Source: Qipengyuania psychrotolerans (GTDB lineage: Bacteria; Pseudomonadota; Alphaproteobacteria; Sphingomonadales; Sphingomonadaceae). From it: a stretch of 64,000 bases of DNA. The notes below the pieces were generated by a model that was given only the letters and a program-made list of their open reading frames with translations, was not told the DNA's origin and did not search any database. The DNA lies in contig NZ_CP081297.1 of assembly GCF_019711355.1 (NCBI RefSeq), forward strand, positions 1,612,001 through 1,676,000, given 5' to 3'. This document shows, in pieces, positions 26,533-35,833 of this stretch; the stretch's first letter is position 1, and the number at the start of each line of letters is the position of its first letter. Both the position numbers and the translations under genes were made by a program.

Positions 26533-27278
26533 TGCGACACTCCTTCAAGCAGTGGCTGTGTGCCAAGCTCTGCAATAATCGTTTCGCCGGCTACGACCTT
26601 CTGTCCCAGCACGACTTTTGAGCCAGTATTCTTGGGCAGGTAGACATCGACCCTGCTGCCAAAACGTATCAGTCCCACTCTTTGCCCAACGCCCAGCGTA
26701 TCGCCTGGTTTCACAAAGGGCACGATCCGCCGCGCGATAAGTCCGGCGATCTGGGTAAACCCGACGCAAAGTCCATCTGACCGCTGAATAAGGATGTGTT
26801 GGCGTTCGTTCTCGTCGCTCGCTTTGTCGAGTTCGGCGTTGAGGAATTGACCTGGCACATAGACCAGCCGCTGGACCATTCCTGCGATCGGGGTGCGGTT
26901 GATGTGCACATCGGTGACCGACATGAAAATCGACACGCGAACAACCGGTTCGTCGGTCAGGCAAGCCGAGCCGGTGCCATCGTCGGCGATCAATTCGCGC
27001 GGCGGCGCGACTTCGGCAATCTGGACGATCCGCCCGTCCGCAGGGGAAACAATTGCGTTCTCATCTTGCGGCACGACACGTTCGGGATCGCGGAAAAATG
27101 CCAGGATACCCAGCGAAAGGAACGCCATGGGCCAGGCCAGCGTCTCCCACGCGAAAAACGCGAAGAGTAGCGATATCCCAAGGGCAGCTATGCCGAATTT
27201 CCGCCCCTCGGGATGGATTGCTGGCAGGCCCCACTGTGCCTCGCCGCGTCCCTGACTGTCGAGTAAATCACCTGCCAT
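26529..27278 (-). CDS. psd: Phosphatidylserine decarboxylase
   Basis: 249-residue pyruvoyl-dependent enzyme converting phosphatidylserine to phosphatidylethanolamine. The self-cleavage site is RFGSRVDVYLP (Gly207-Ser208), the short-form Psd found in alphaproteobacteria. Two N-terminal hydrophobic segments (about 28-62), then ENAIVSPADGRI and the SVTDVHINRTP motif. First gene of psd-pssA. Confidence 0.95.
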   Translation of the reverse strand: MAGDLLDSQGRGEAQWGLPAIHPEGRKFGIAALGISLLFAFFAWETLAWPMAFLSLGILAFFRDPERVVPQDENAIVSPADGRIVQIAEVAPPRELIADDGTGSACLTDEPVVRVSIFMSVTDVHINRTPIAGMVQRLVYVPGQFLNAELDKASDENERQHILIQRSDGLCVGFTQIAGLIARRIVPFVKPGDTLGVGQRVGLIRFGSRVDVYLPKNTGSKVVLGQKVVAGETIIAELGTQPLLEGVSQ

Positions 27279-27318
27279 AGCCGTGGCCTAGGCGCTGGAA
27301 GCGCGCCTCACAAGCCGT

Positions 27319-28461
27319 CTAACCCGCCTTGCGCACGAAAACAGTCCCAGCCGAATACCCTGCGCCGAAGCTGCAAATCAGCCCTGTATCGCCCTTTTCC
27401 AAGTCCTGGTTGTGCAGATGGAATGCGATGATTGATCCGGCACTGGATGTGTTGCCATAGGTATCGAGCACGGTGGGACTTTCATCCTCGTTCGCTTCAT
27501 GTCCCAATACCTTGTGTGCGATCAGGCGGTTCATTCCGGTATTCGCCTGATGCAACCACATCCGGCGCAAGCTTGCAGGATCGAGATCGAGCCGCTCCGC
27601 CTCGTCAGTGATCATTTTAGCGACCATCGGGACGACTTCCTTGAAAACCTTGCGGCCTTCCTGGACGAACAGCTTGTCCGGCCCGCCCGCGTTTTCGGGA
27701 TAAGCGCGATTGAGGAATCCGAAATTGTTTCGAATGTTGTTGGAAAAGACAGTCTTCAATTTCGTACCGAGAATATCCCAGTGCGCTTCGGGAGCGATGG
27801 CCGCATCCTCGACCAGCACAGCCGTAGCAACATCGCCGAAGATGAAATGGCTGTCGCGGTCGCGCCAATTGAGGTGGCCGCTGGTGATTTCAGGGCTCAC
27901 GACCAGCACGCTTTTGGCGTTGCCGGCGCGAATATAGTCGGCTGCAGTCTGGATGCCGAAGGTCGCCGAAGAACAAGCAACGTTCATGTCAAACCCGAAG
28001 CCTTCGATGCCCAGCGCCTGCTGTATCTCGATCGCCATCGCCGGATATGGCCGCTCCATATTGGAAGCAGCGCACAGTACAGCATCGACATCTTCGGGGT
28101 TGCGCCCTGCCCGCTCCAACGCTTCACGCGCGGCAATCACACCGATCTCCGCGAGGATGGAAATTTCGTCATTGGAGCGCTGGGGCCACCGCGGTTCCAT
28201 GATGTCGGGATCGAGCAGCGATTCTTTCGACATGACGTGCCGCGCCTTGATACCGCTCGCTTTCTCGATGAATTCGACCGAGCTTTCGGTGAGAGGCTCC
28301 ACTTCGCCCGCAGCGATTGCGTCTGCATTCGCTTCGTTGTGGCGGCGCACGTATTCATTGAAGCTGGCGACGAGCTCTTCGTTGGAGATGCTCTGTGCGG
28401 GGGTAAACAGGCCGGTCGATGAGATGACGGGCCGACCGGTCAATTGGGGGGTCTGGGTCAT
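27319..28461 (-). CDS. 3-oxoacyl-ACP synthase III family protein (long form)
   Basis: 380 residues from the ATG at 28461. Thiolase-fold condensing enzyme with active-site Cys163 in MNVACSSATFG, a histidine in MWLHQANTGMNRL and an asparagine in DTYGNTSSAGS, the Cys-His-Asn triad of ketoacyl synthase III. It is about 60 residues longer than FabH, with extra sequence at about 35-95 carrying RRHNEANADAIAAGE, as in FabH-like proteins that use longer or alternative starters. No other fatty-acid genes are adjacent. Exact substrate unknown. An upstream start at 29118 would run across the tRNA gene and was rejected. Confidence 0.88.
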   Translation of the reverse strand: MTQTPQLTGRPVISSTGLFTPAQSISNEELVASFNEYVRRHNEANADAIAAGEVEPLTESSVEFIEKASGIKARHVMSKESLLDPDIMEPRWPQRSNDEISILAEIGVIAAREALERAGRNPEDVDAVLCAASNMERPYPAMAIEIQQALGIEGFGFDMNVACSSATFGIQTAADYIRAGNAKSVLVVSPEITSGHLNWRDRDSHFIFGDVATAVLVEDAAIAPEAHWDILGTKLKTVFSNNIRNNFGFLNRAYPENAGGPDKLFVQEGRKVFKEVVPMVAKMITDEAERLDLDPASLRRMWLHQANTGMNRLIAHKVLGHEANEDESPTVLDTYGNTSSAGSIIAFHLHNQDLEKGDTGLICSFGAGYSAGTVFVRKAG

Positions 28462-28537
28462 AGAGGCGTGCCTAGTCGCGCGCCGTTCGGCTCGCAAGAG
28501 AGTTGCTGCGTGATTTTGCGCCTGCAAAGTGAGCCGG

Positions 28538-28623
28538 TGGTGGACAGGGCTGGATTCGAACCAGCGTACGCTTGCGCGGGCAGATTTACAGTCTGCTGCC
28601 TTTAACCACTCGGCCACCTGTCC
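28538..28623 (-). tRNA. tRNA-Tyr (anticodon GTA)
   Basis: Type II tRNA with a long variable arm on the minus strand. Acceptor GGACAGG/CCTGTCC, D arm beginning GCCGAGTGGTTAAAGGC, anticodon stem GCAGA/TCTGC with loop CTGTAAA (GTA), variable arm CCGCGCAAGCGTACG, T arm CTGG-TTCGAAT-CCAG, discriminator A and encoded CCA (28538-28540). Confidence 0.96.
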
Positions 28624-28772
28624 ACACTGGCTCGCCTGTTCTCCGGGGGAGAAACACGTCGGGAACCCCATGGGGCCCTCGCCGAGAGGCGCCCCTTTGG
28701 CGAAGCGGCGCTTGCCTGTCAATGCCCTCACTGGCAGGAGCGCAGCCCAATACCAGATACAGGATGGAAAAG

Positions 28773-29564
28773 ATGGCAAAGGGCGAACGTAAACGTGCAT
28801 TGAGAGGCCGGGCCGGCCGCATGAAGGGCGGGCGCGGCAGCGGCCGAGCCAGCACGGGTCAGGTGCGTCTTTGGGGCCGCCACGCGGTGGAAGCCGCGCT
28901 GAAGAACCCGGACCGCGTCCACCGCAAGCTTTCGGCAACCCGCGAGGCCATCGAATCGCTTGATGGCGAATTGCCCGCCGATTTCCCGATCGAATATGCC
29001 GACGTGCAGGATCTTGCGCGCATGGTCGCGAAGGACGCTCCGCATCAAGGCCTCGTGCTGGAGTGCGCAGCACTGGAGGACAAGTTTCTCGATGAAGTCC
29101 TGGATGGTGACCCGGCACGGCCGATTGTCGTACTCGACCAGGTAACCGATCCGCATAATGTCGGCGCGATCATGCGCTCGGCAGTCGCTTTCGGTGCTGC
29201 TGCGATCGTCACGCAGGATCGCAACTCTCCCCCGGAAGGCGGCGTCATCGGCAAGGCTGCATCGGGAGCGCTTGAGCGCCTCCCCTGGATACGCGTGGTC
29301 AATCTGGCCCGCGCGCTCGAGGAGATAGCAGAAGCCGGTTACTGGCGCATCGGGTTGACGGGCCATACCGAAACCACGCTCGCCGAGGCGCTGCCAGCAG
29401 GACCTATCGCGCTTGTCCTTGGCGCCGAGGGTGAGGGAATGCGCCATAATATCGAGGGCCACTGCGATGCGCTGGCGAAGCTGCCGATTTCATCCGAGAT
29501 CGAAAGCCTTAATGTTTCCAACGCGGCCGCTGTGGCGCTCTACGCAGCAGCGACGCGCAAATAA
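28773..29564 (+). CDS. rlmB: SpoU-family rRNA 2'-O-methyltransferase (RlmB/TrmH-like)
   Basis: About 263 residues from the ATG at 28773, chosen because AGGA lies 8 bases upstream. A lysine/arginine/glycine-rich N-terminal tail is followed by the substrate-binding domain (LWGRHAVEAALKNPDRVH) and the SPOUT knot: LDQVTDPHNVGAIMRSA (motif 1), ALVLGAEGEGMRHN-like (motif 2) and SSEIESLNVSNAAAVALY (motif 3). This fits RlmB, which methylates G2251 of 23S rRNA, but TrmH-type members cannot be excluded. Confidence 0.9.
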   Translation: MAKGERKRALRGRAGRMKGGRGSGRASTGQVRLWGRHAVEAALKNPDRVHRKLSATREAIESLDGELPADFPIEYADVQDLARMVAKDAPHQGLVLECAALEDKFLDEVLDGDPARPIVVLDQVTDPHNVGAIMRSAVAFGAAAIVTQDRNSPPEGGVIGKAASGALERLPWIRVVNLARALEEIAEAGYWRIGLTGHTETTLAEALPAGPIALVLGAEGEGMRHNIEGHCDALAKLPISSEIESLNVSNAAAVALYAAATRK

Positions 29565-29583
29565 TTTTTTCGAAGGGGGTAAG

Positions 29584-30432
29584 ATGACCAGACCAATCCG
29601 CGCCGCAGCGCTTGCGGCCGCCAGTTCATTTGCACTGACTGGCTGCCTGTTGTCACCCGGAGCTTTCACCAGCGAACTGCACCTGATGCAAGATGGCTCG
29701 TTTGCGTATTCCTATGACGGTGAAATCCAGATGCTAGCGCTGAGCAAGCTGGCCGAGATGGGGGCAAAGGCCGAAGGCGAGTTCGAGGCCGAGTGCTACG
29801 ATGAGGAGTTCGAGGAGCGAGAATGCACCCTTGAAGAGGTCAACGAACAGAAAGCCGAATGGCAGGCCAGTGCGAGTGAACGCCGCGCAAAGGCAGAGCG
29901 CGAAGCGGAGCAGGCCAAGCAAATGCTCGGCGGTTTCGATCCCAGCGATCCGGAAGCCGCAGCAAAACTAGCACAGCAGCTGGAACGCCAGCGAGGCTGG
30001 GAAAAGGTCGAATACCGGGAAGATGGAATTTTCGACGTCGATTTCCGCGTATCGGGCCGCATGACCCACGACTTTGCATTTCCGATTGTCGAGAAGATGC
30101 CGATGGCCAACATGTTTGTCACCGTCATCTTGCGTGACGGCGGACAGGTGCGGGTAGATGCGCCCGGTTTCGCAGCCCAGGGCGGCGGCAACCCGATGCA
30201 AGGCATGATGAGCGGAATGATGGGCCTGGCCCAGATGGGCGACGACGAAGATGCCGATAAATTGCCGAATGTCCTGCTGCCGGAAGGGACCTTCACCATC
30301 GTCACTGATGGCCGTATTCTCGCGAACAATACTGACGAAGGCCCGGCACCGACTGCTCGCGGGCAATCGCTCGTCTGGCAGATAGATCAGCGGACCGAAC
30401 AGGCCCCGACAGCCCTGATCGCATTCGACTAG
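29584..30432 (+). CDS. Putative lipoprotein, unknown function
   Basis: 282 residues with a lipoprotein signal: basic start, hydrophobic core and lipobox ALTGC (Cys21). The middle (about 50-125) is very rich in Glu, Lys and Gln and is probably a long helix or coiled coil; the stretch around 60-85 contains three cysteines. A Met/Gly-rich segment (about 200-225, repeated GMM) follows. A GAAGGGGG ribosome-binding site precedes the ATG. Not recognised; it lies 19 bp after rlmB and ends before a bidirectional terminator. Confidence 0.8.
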   Translation: MTRPIRAAALAAASSFALTGCLLSPGAFTSELHLMQDGSFAYSYDGEIQMLALSKLAEMGAKAEGEFEAECYDEEFEERECTLEEVNEQKAEWQASASERRAKAEREAEQAKQMLGGFDPSDPEAAAKLAQQLERQRGWEKVEYREDGIFDVDFRVSGRMTHDFAFPIVEKMPMANMFVTVILRDGGQVRVDAPGFAAQGGGNPMQGMMSGMMGLAQMGDDEDADKLPNVLLPEGTFTIVTDGRILANNTDEGPAPTARGQSLVWQIDQRTEQAPTALIAFD

Positions 30433-30464
30433 GCCTGCTGCCGGTTTTTGCGGGCAAAGAAAAA

Positions 30465-30495
30465 CGCCGCAGCCACACATCAGTGGGCTGCGGCG
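30465..30495. terminator. Bidirectional intrinsic terminator
   Basis: Inverted repeat CGCCGCAGCC (30465-30474) and GGCTGCGGCG (30486-30495) with A-run upstream and T-rich sequence downstream. It lies between the converging lipoprotein gene (+) and HU gene (-). Confidence 0.85.
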
Positions 30496-30550
30496 CTTCT
30501 TTAACTCTTCGCTGCACCACTCGACGGCGATCCAGCAGCGAGGTGCAATC

Positions 30551-30823
30551 TTAGTTGACTGCGTCCTTGAGACCCTTGCCAGCCTTGAACTTGGGCTGGT
30601 TGGATGCCTTGATCGTCATCGGTTCGCCGGTACGGGGGTTGCGACCGGTCGATGCCTTGCGGCGTGCAACCGAGAATGTGCCGAAACCAACGAGACGGAC
30701 TTCGTCACCGTTCGAGAGCGACTTAGTGATCGCATCGAATACGCCTTCGACGGCACTCGCAGAATCGCTCTTCGAAAGGCCGCTAGAATCTGCAACCGCG
30801 CTGATCAGGTCGTTCTTATTCAT
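30551..30823 (-). CDS. hup: Histone-like DNA-binding protein HU
   Basis: 90-residue nucleoid protein. The N-terminus MNKNDLISAVADSSGLSK and the DNA-embracing arm GFGTFSVARRKASTGRNPRTGEP are typical of HU (beta form). It bends and compacts DNA as a dimer. It has its own promoter and ends just before the shared terminator. It sits next to lon, a neighbour arrangement seen in many bacteria. Confidence 0.97.
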   Translation of the reverse strand: MNKNDLISAVADSSGLSKSDSASAVEGVFDAITKSLSNGDEVRLVGFGTFSVARRKASTGRNPRTGEPMTIKASNQPKFKAGKGLKDAVN

Positions 30824-30890
30824 TGTGGTGAAAACCCCCTCTGTGGTGTTTTGAATTGGAAACGATGAATCATGTCATCGAAGGCGTGCG

Positions 30891-30919
30891 AATTGAGAGA
30901 CTTTTACACCTGCTGTCAA
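30891..30919 (-). promoter_or_regulatory. Candidate hup promoter
   Basis: On the minus strand a consensus TTGACA (30914-30919) lies 17 bp from TCAATT (30891-30896), a weak -10, giving a leader of about 60 bases before the HU start codon. Confidence 0.45.
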
Positions 30920-31008
30920 AGGCAAAATCCGCCAAAAAGCACGGATTCCGGCGCGTAATTTCGATTTCTGCGGTGAATCGTTGTTAAGCGGTGTCCCGCA
31001 ATGGGAAA

Positions 31009-31034
31009 GGCGCCCAAACACCAGTTCGGACGCC
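31009..31034 (-). terminator. Weak hairpin downstream of lon
   Basis: GGCGTCC and GGGCGCC (minus strand) form a 7-bp stem with one G-U pair, followed by TTTCCC. It is a plausible lon terminator without a long U-tract. Confidence 0.35.
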
Positions 31035-31067
31035 TTCCCGAGTCGCTGCAGTGCAGCGTGTCTTTTG

Positions 31068-33470
31068 TTAATGCGCGGTGGGCGCTGGCGGCCCTCCGGC
31101 AGCCGTATGACCCGGCTGGCTGGCAAGGTCATCTGCCTCGGTCCATTCAATTGGAACCGGCAGCGTGGTCAGTGCATGCTTGAGCACCTCATCGACATGG
31201 CTGACTGGCACGATTTCCAGACCCGCTTTCACGTTTTCGGGTATCTCCTCGAGGTCCTTCACGTTTTCTTCCGGAATGAGGACCTTCTTGATCCCGCCGC
31301 GTAGCGCAGCGAGCAGCTTTTCCTTCAATCCGCCGATGGCCAGCACGCGGCCGCGCAGGGTCACTTCGCCCGTCATCGCAACATCGGCGCGTACCGGGAT
31401 ACCCGTCAGCGTGGAGACGATTGACGTCACCATGCCTCCGCCCGCGCTCGGCCCATCCTTGGGCACGGCGCCTTCGGGCAGATGGATATGCACGTTCTTG
31501 CGCTGGAAGATGCTCGGCTTGATACCGTATGCCGGGGCGCGAGCTTTCACGAAGCTGAAAGCCGCCGCAACGCTCTCGTTCATGACCTCGCCCAGCTTAC
31601 CGGTTGTCTTGATTTCGCCCTTGCCCGGCGTGGTCACACTTTCGATGGTCAGCAATTCGCCGCCAACTTCAGTCCAGGCAAGCCCGGTGACTGCGCCGAC
31701 CTGCGGCTCGTCTTCGCTCATGCCGTGCTTGAACTTGCGCACACCTGCAAATTCCGAAAGGTTCTCCGGAGTGATGGTGACGCTGGTTGCCTTGCCTTCG
31801 AGGATGCGGCGGAGGCTCTTGCGGCACAGACGCGCCAATTCGCGTTCAAGTGTCCGAACACCCGCTTCGCGCGTGTAATAGCGAATGAGATCGCGCAGCG
31901 CGTCTTCGGTCAGTTCGAATTCTTCCGGCTTCAGGCCGTGATCCTTGACCTGCTTGGCCAGCAAGTGACGAGTAGCGATCTCGACCTTCTCATCCTCGGT
32001 GTACCCTTCGAGCCGGATGATCTCCATACGGTCGAGCAGCGGCTGCGGAAGGTTAAGGCTGTTCGCAGTGGTCACGAACATGATGTCCGAGAGATCGAGA
32101 TCGAGCTCCAGATAATGGTCCTGGAACTTGTTGTTCTGTTCTGGATCCAGCACTTCGAGCAGGGCCGATGCGGGATCGCCGCGGAAGTCCTGGCCCAGCT
32201 TGTCGATCTCATCGAGCAGGAACAGCGGATTGCTCTTCCCGGCCTTTTTGAGATTGGTCACGATCTTGCCCGGAAGCGATCCGATGTAAGTGCGGCGGTG
32301 ACCGCGAATTTCGGCTTCATCGCGCACGCCGCCAAGTGACTGGCGCACAAATTCGCGGCCGGTTGCCTTCGCAATGCTCTTGCCGAGGCTAGTCTTACCC
32401 ACGCCCGGAGGACCGACGAGGCACAGGATCGGCCCCTTCAGCTTGTTCGTACGCGCCTGCACCGCGAGATATTCGATGATACGGTCCTTGACCTTCTCAA
32501 GCGCATAGTGATCGGCGTCGAGGATTTCCTGCGCCTTGGCGATGTCCTTCTTGACCTTGCTCTTCTTGCCCCAAGGCAAACCGAGAAGCACGTCGAGATA
32601 GTTGCGAATGACCGTCGCTTCAGCGCTCATCGGCTGCATGGCCTTGAGCTTTTTCAATTCGCTTTCGGCCTTGGCCCTGGCTTCCTTGGACAGCTTGGTC
32701 TTGCCGATTTTCTCGGTCAGTTCGGCAATCTCGTTGCCGCCGTCATCGTCATCGCCGCCCAGTTCGTTCTGGATCGCCTTGAGCTGTTCGTTGAGGTAAT
32801 ATTCGCGCTGGGTCTTTTCCATCTGGCGCTTCACGCGGCCACGGATCCGGCGCTCCACCTGGAGGACGGACAATTCGCCTTCCATGAAGGACATGACCAT
32901 CTCGAGGCGCTTGAGCGGATCGGATTCGATCAGCAGCGATTGCTTGTCCGACACCTTAGCGTTGACTGCTGCGGCAATCGTGTCGGCAAGCTCTCCGGCG
33001 TCGTCGATTTCGCGCAGCTGTTCGGCCGCATCTTCGCCCACCTTCTTGTTGAGCTTGGCATATTCGCCGAACTGATCGACGACCTGCCTCATCATTGCGG
33101 TAACTTCGCTGCCGGACGAGGTCGGTTCTTCGATAATCGATACTTCGGCAACAACATGTTCGCCTTCCGCGCGCAGCGATTCCAGCTTGGCGCGCTCCTG
33201 CCCTTCGACAAGCACGCGCACCGTGCCATCGGGCAGCTTCAGAAGCTGCAGCACCTGCGCCACTACGCCGAGGTCATAGAGATCGCTGCCGTCGGGGTCG
33301 TCGCAGCCCGGATCGAGCTGTGAAAGGAGGAAGATATCCTTGGAACCTTCCATCGCAACTTCGAGCGCCGCCACCGACTTGTCGCGGCCCACGAAGAGCG
33401 GGACGACCATGCCGGGAAAAACGACTATGTCGCGCAGGGGAAGAAGGGGGAAACTCTGTGTCATATTCAT
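31068..33470 (-). CDS. lon: ATP-dependent protease Lon (LonA)
   Basis: About 800 residues. Cytoplasmic AAA+ serine protease degrading misfolded and regulatory proteins. N-terminal LON substrate-binding domain (LPLLPLRDIVVFPGM), Walker A GPPGVGKTSLG, Walker B LFLLDEIDK, and the proteolytic domain with catalytic serine in PKDGPSAGGGM and the lysine further on. Starts at 33470 or 33464 are both possible; the first gives MNMTQSF. It lies between hup and ybaB/dnaX with separate spacing on each side. A heat-shock-type promoter candidate is present upstream. Confidence 0.98.
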   Translation of the reverse strand: MNMTQSFPLLPLRDIVVFPGMVVPLFVGRDKSVAALEVAMEGSKDIFLLSQLDPGCDDPDGSDLYDLGVVAQVLQLLKLPDGTVRVLVEGQERAKLESLRAEGEHVVAEVSIIEEPTSSGSEVTAMMRQVVDQFGEYAKLNKKVGEDAAEQLREIDDAGELADTIAAAVNAKVSDKQSLLIESDPLKRLEMVMSFMEGELSVLQVERRIRGRVKRQMEKTQREYYLNEQLKAIQNELGGDDDDGGNEIAELTEKIGKTKLSKEARAKAESELKKLKAMQPMSAEATVIRNYLDVLLGLPWGKKSKVKKDIAKAQEILDADHYALEKVKDRIIEYLAVQARTNKLKGPILCLVGPPGVGKTSLGKSIAKATGREFVRQSLGGVRDEAEIRGHRRTYIGSLPGKIVTNLKKAGKSNPLFLLDEIDKLGQDFRGDPASALLEVLDPEQNNKFQDHYLELDLDLSDIMFVTTANSLNLPQPLLDRMEIIRLEGYTEDEKVEIATRHLLAKQVKDHGLKPEEFELTEDALRDLIRYYTREAGVRTLERELARLCRKSLRRILEGKATSVTITPENLSEFAGVRKFKHGMSEDEPQVGAVTGLAWTEVGGELLTIESVTTPGKGEIKTTGKLGEVMNESVAAAFSFVKARAPAYGIKPSIFQRKNVHIHLPEGAVPKDGPSAGGGMVTSIVSTLTGIPVRADVAMTGEVTLRGRVLAIGGLKEKLLAALRGGIKKVLIPEENVKDLEEIPENVKAGLEIVPVSHVDEVLKHALTTLPVPIEWTEADDLASQPGHTAAGGPPAPTAH

Positions 33471-33505
33471 GCGTCCGTTTGCGGCCAATTTGCCGTGCTT
33501 GTCCC

Positions 33506-33539
33506 TGAATATGGGTGCGCGCCCTGCGCTTCGCAACGC
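33506..33539 (-). promoter_or_regulatory. Possible heat-shock (RpoH) promoter of lon
   Basis: The minus strand shows GCGTTGCGA (33531-33539) and, 18 bases after its TTG, CCCATATTCA (33506-33515). This resembles the sigma-32 pattern CTTG...CCCATNT. The match at -35 is imperfect; lon is a known RpoH target in proteobacteria. Confidence 0.3.
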
Positions 33540-33600
33540 AGAGGGCGCAACATGTTGGGGATTTGCGGCAAATGGCCTGTGAGGACTGCCTCTGCGGGAT

Positions 33601-33939
33601 TTACATGCCAGGCAATTTGAAGCCCGGCGGCAGTCCCATACCGCCCTGAATCGCTTCCATTTCCTCGGCTGATTTCCGGTCCGCCTTGTCCCGCGCGTCG
33701 TTGAACGCGGCAGTTACGAGGTCTTCGACAATCTGCTTTTCTTCCGGCTTCATCAGGCTGTCGTCAATTTGCACGCCGACGATCCGGCCGCGCGCAGTGG
33801 CACGAACCTTGACGAGGCCGCCGCCTGCGCTGCCTTCTACTTCAATTGTATCGAGCTTGGCCTGCGCCTCGCCCATCTGTGTCTGGATCGTTTCGGCGGC
33901 CTTCTGGGCTGCGGCGATCATTTCTTCCATCGACTTCAT
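33601..33939 (-). CDS. ybaB: YbaB/EbfC nucleoid-associated protein
   Basis: 112-residue DNA-binding protein of the YbaB/EbfC family, with an N-terminal coiled helix (MEEMIAAAQKAAETIQTQM), the beta region VEGSAGGGLVKVRATARGRI and a C-terminal methionine/glycine-rich tail. It is encoded immediately downstream of dnaX with a 4-bp overlap, the conserved dnaX-ybaB arrangement. Sequence-dependent DNA binding is known in relatives; the physiological role is unclear. Confidence 0.95.
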   Translation of the reverse strand: MKSMEEMIAAAQKAAETIQTQMGEAQAKLDTIEVEGSAGGGLVKVRATARGRIVGVQIDDSLMKPEEKQIVEDLVTAAFNDARDKADRKSAEEMEAIQGGMGLPPGFKLPGM

Positions 33940-35774
33940 GCTTTTTGACTCCAGGGTATTTCGCGCCTCTGCGGGGGAAGCGGGGCGCCATCTTCAATGA
34001 GTTCGGCATCGGGAAATGCCGCGAATGTTGCTTTCACCAGCGGATGTTCGCGCAGCTTGGCCTTGGCCGCCTCGCGATCTGCCTTGTCGCGCTCCACCAG
34101 CGAAGGCTGGGCCTCTGACGGGTTCCCTGCTTCGAGCAACCAGCGTTCGCCGCTTATGGCATAGAGCGCATCCTTTAGGACCGGCTCGATCGCATCCGAA
34201 AATTTTCCGTCGCGGTCGTATACCAGCTTACCCGGTTCTACCGAGATCGGACGAATCTGCAGCCGCATGATGCTGGCGGCTTGCAGATGTCCAGCGTGAT
34301 CGACCTGGTCGACGAGGCTTTCCCAGTCGAGCGCCGCGCTTGGTGCAGGCGCGCCTGTTTGAGTGTCGCCTGTCGGAGCAGCAGGTCCTGGTCCGCGTTC
34401 GGCCAGTTCCTCCAGCTTCTTCGCCAGTTTGCCGGGATCCGGCAGGTTCGAGGCATGCAGCACGCGTAGCAAAGCCATGCGGGCCGACACCAAGGGGTCC
34501 GGCGCTTGCCTTACCTCGTCGTGGCCCTTGAGCAGCAGCTGCCACAAGCGGTGCACTTGTCCAACTTCGAGCCGCCCTGCCCAGTCGCTCAGTTGTTCAC
34601 GCTCTTCCACGGTTGGCGCATCGGCCGCGCCGCCAGCGACCTGTGCCAGCGCAATCCTGTGCGTCAAATCCATGAGCGCCCGGATCAGGGCGAGCGGTTC
34701 GACGCCGAGCGCATATTGATCGTCAACCGCCTTCAAGGCAGCTTGCGCATCGCCGTCGAGCAGATGCTCAAACAGCCTGCGCCGCGCCCCGCGATCTGCC
34801 AAGCCGAGCATGTCCCGAACACGGTCGGCAGAAACCTTTCCGCCGGTGTCCATGTCCGCGTGTGCAATCGCCTGATCGAGGATGGAGAGCCCGTCACGCA
34901 CAGATCCTTCTGCGGCGTTGGCGATAATGTGGAGTGCCTCATCATCTGCCTCGACCCCTTCCTTGCGGCATATCTCGGCGAAATGCGCTTCAAGAAGCTC
35001 TACCGGGATGCGGCGAAGATCGAACCGCTGCGTCCGGCTGAGCACCGTGACCGGCAGCTTCTCGACTTCGGTCGTGGCGAACAGGAATTTCACATGCGCC
35101 GGCGGTTCTTCCAGCGTCTTGAGCAAGGCGTTGAACGCATTGCGGCTGAGCATGTGGACTTCGTCGATGATGTAGATCTTGTACCGCGCCGACACGGCGG
35201 CATAGCGCACCGCTTCGATAATCTCGCGGACGTCGTCGACGCCGGTATGGCTGGCTGCGTCCATCTCGATTACGTCGATGTGGCGCCCCTCTGCGATCGC
35301 GGTGCACGGTTCGCACTGGCCGCATGGACTGATGGTCGGGCCGCCCTGCCCGTCCGGTCCGATGCAATTCAAGGCTTTGGCAATGAGACGCGCGGTCGAG
35401 GTCTTACCCACCCCCCGGACGCCGGTCATCAGGAAGGCATGAGCCAGCCGGTCACGCGCAATCGCATTGGCCAGCGTCCGCACCATTGCATCCTGACCGA
35501 TCAATTCGGAGAATGTTTGTGGGCGGTATTTGCGCGCAAGAACCCTGTAAGGTTGAGCCGGTGCCGGTTGCGCATCTTTCGATGTTTCTACCGCGCTTTG
35601 AGGTGCAGCAACGGCTTTTGGTTCCCGCTCTGCTTCCGGCGGCGCAGGTTCATCCGGCGCCCCGAACAATGGGCTCTGGCCTGCTGCCTCTAGCTCCGCT
35701 GCGCTCGGCGTGTCTGCCTCTTCGGCCTCGGCTTCCCATGGAAGGCCGCCATCATTTTCCGGTGAATCGCCCAT
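33936..35774 (-). CDS. dnaX: DNA polymerase III subunit gamma/tau
   Basis: 612 residues from the ATG at 35774. Clamp-loader ATPase with a disordered acidic, Ala/Pro-rich N-terminal extension (about 1-75), then VLARKYRPQTFSELIGQ, Walker A GVRGVGKTS (118-126), the zinc-binding CGQCEPCTAI segment, Walker B YIIDEVHMLS and the SRC-like motif. The C-terminal tau region is shorter than in E. coli. The N-terminal extension is common in sphingomonads but makes the start uncertain. The SRP RNA lies 60 bp upstream on the same strand, a classical ffs-dnaX order. Confidence 0.95.
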   Translation of the reverse strand: MGDSPENDGGLPWEAEAEEADTPSAAELEAAGQSPLFGAPDEPAPPEAEREPKAVAAPQSAVETSKDAQPAPAQPYRVLARKYRPQTFSELIGQDAMVRTLANAIARDRLAHAFLMTGVRGVGKTSTARLIAKALNCIGPDGQGGPTISPCGQCEPCTAIAEGRHIDVIEMDAASHTGVDDVREIIEAVRYAAVSARYKIYIIDEVHMLSRNAFNALLKTLEEPPAHVKFLFATTEVEKLPVTVLSRTQRFDLRRIPVELLEAHFAEICRKEGVEADDEALHIIANAAEGSVRDGLSILDQAIAHADMDTGGKVSADRVRDMLGLADRGARRRLFEHLLDGDAQAALKAVDDQYALGVEPLALIRALMDLTHRIALAQVAGGAADAPTVEEREQLSDWAGRLEVGQVHRLWQLLLKGHDEVRQAPDPLVSARMALLRVLHASNLPDPGKLAKKLEELAERGPGPAAPTGDTQTGAPAPSAALDWESLVDQVDHAGHLQAASIMRLQIRPISVEPGKLVYDRDGKFSDAIEPVLKDALYAISGERWLLEAGNPSEAQPSLVERDKADREAAKAKLREHPLVKATFAAFPDAELIEDGAPLPPQRREIPWSQKA

Positions 35775-35833
35775 GCATTGATAGGTAGGCGCAGAAGCGC
35801 CGAATGTCATGCCGAAGTATGTGGGAAAATAAA

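Noticed and set aside
27319..29118. Long minus-strand frame of 599 residues including the ketoacyl synthase
   Set aside because: The first 219 residues cross tRNA-Tyr and lack protein character; the real start is the ATG at 28461.
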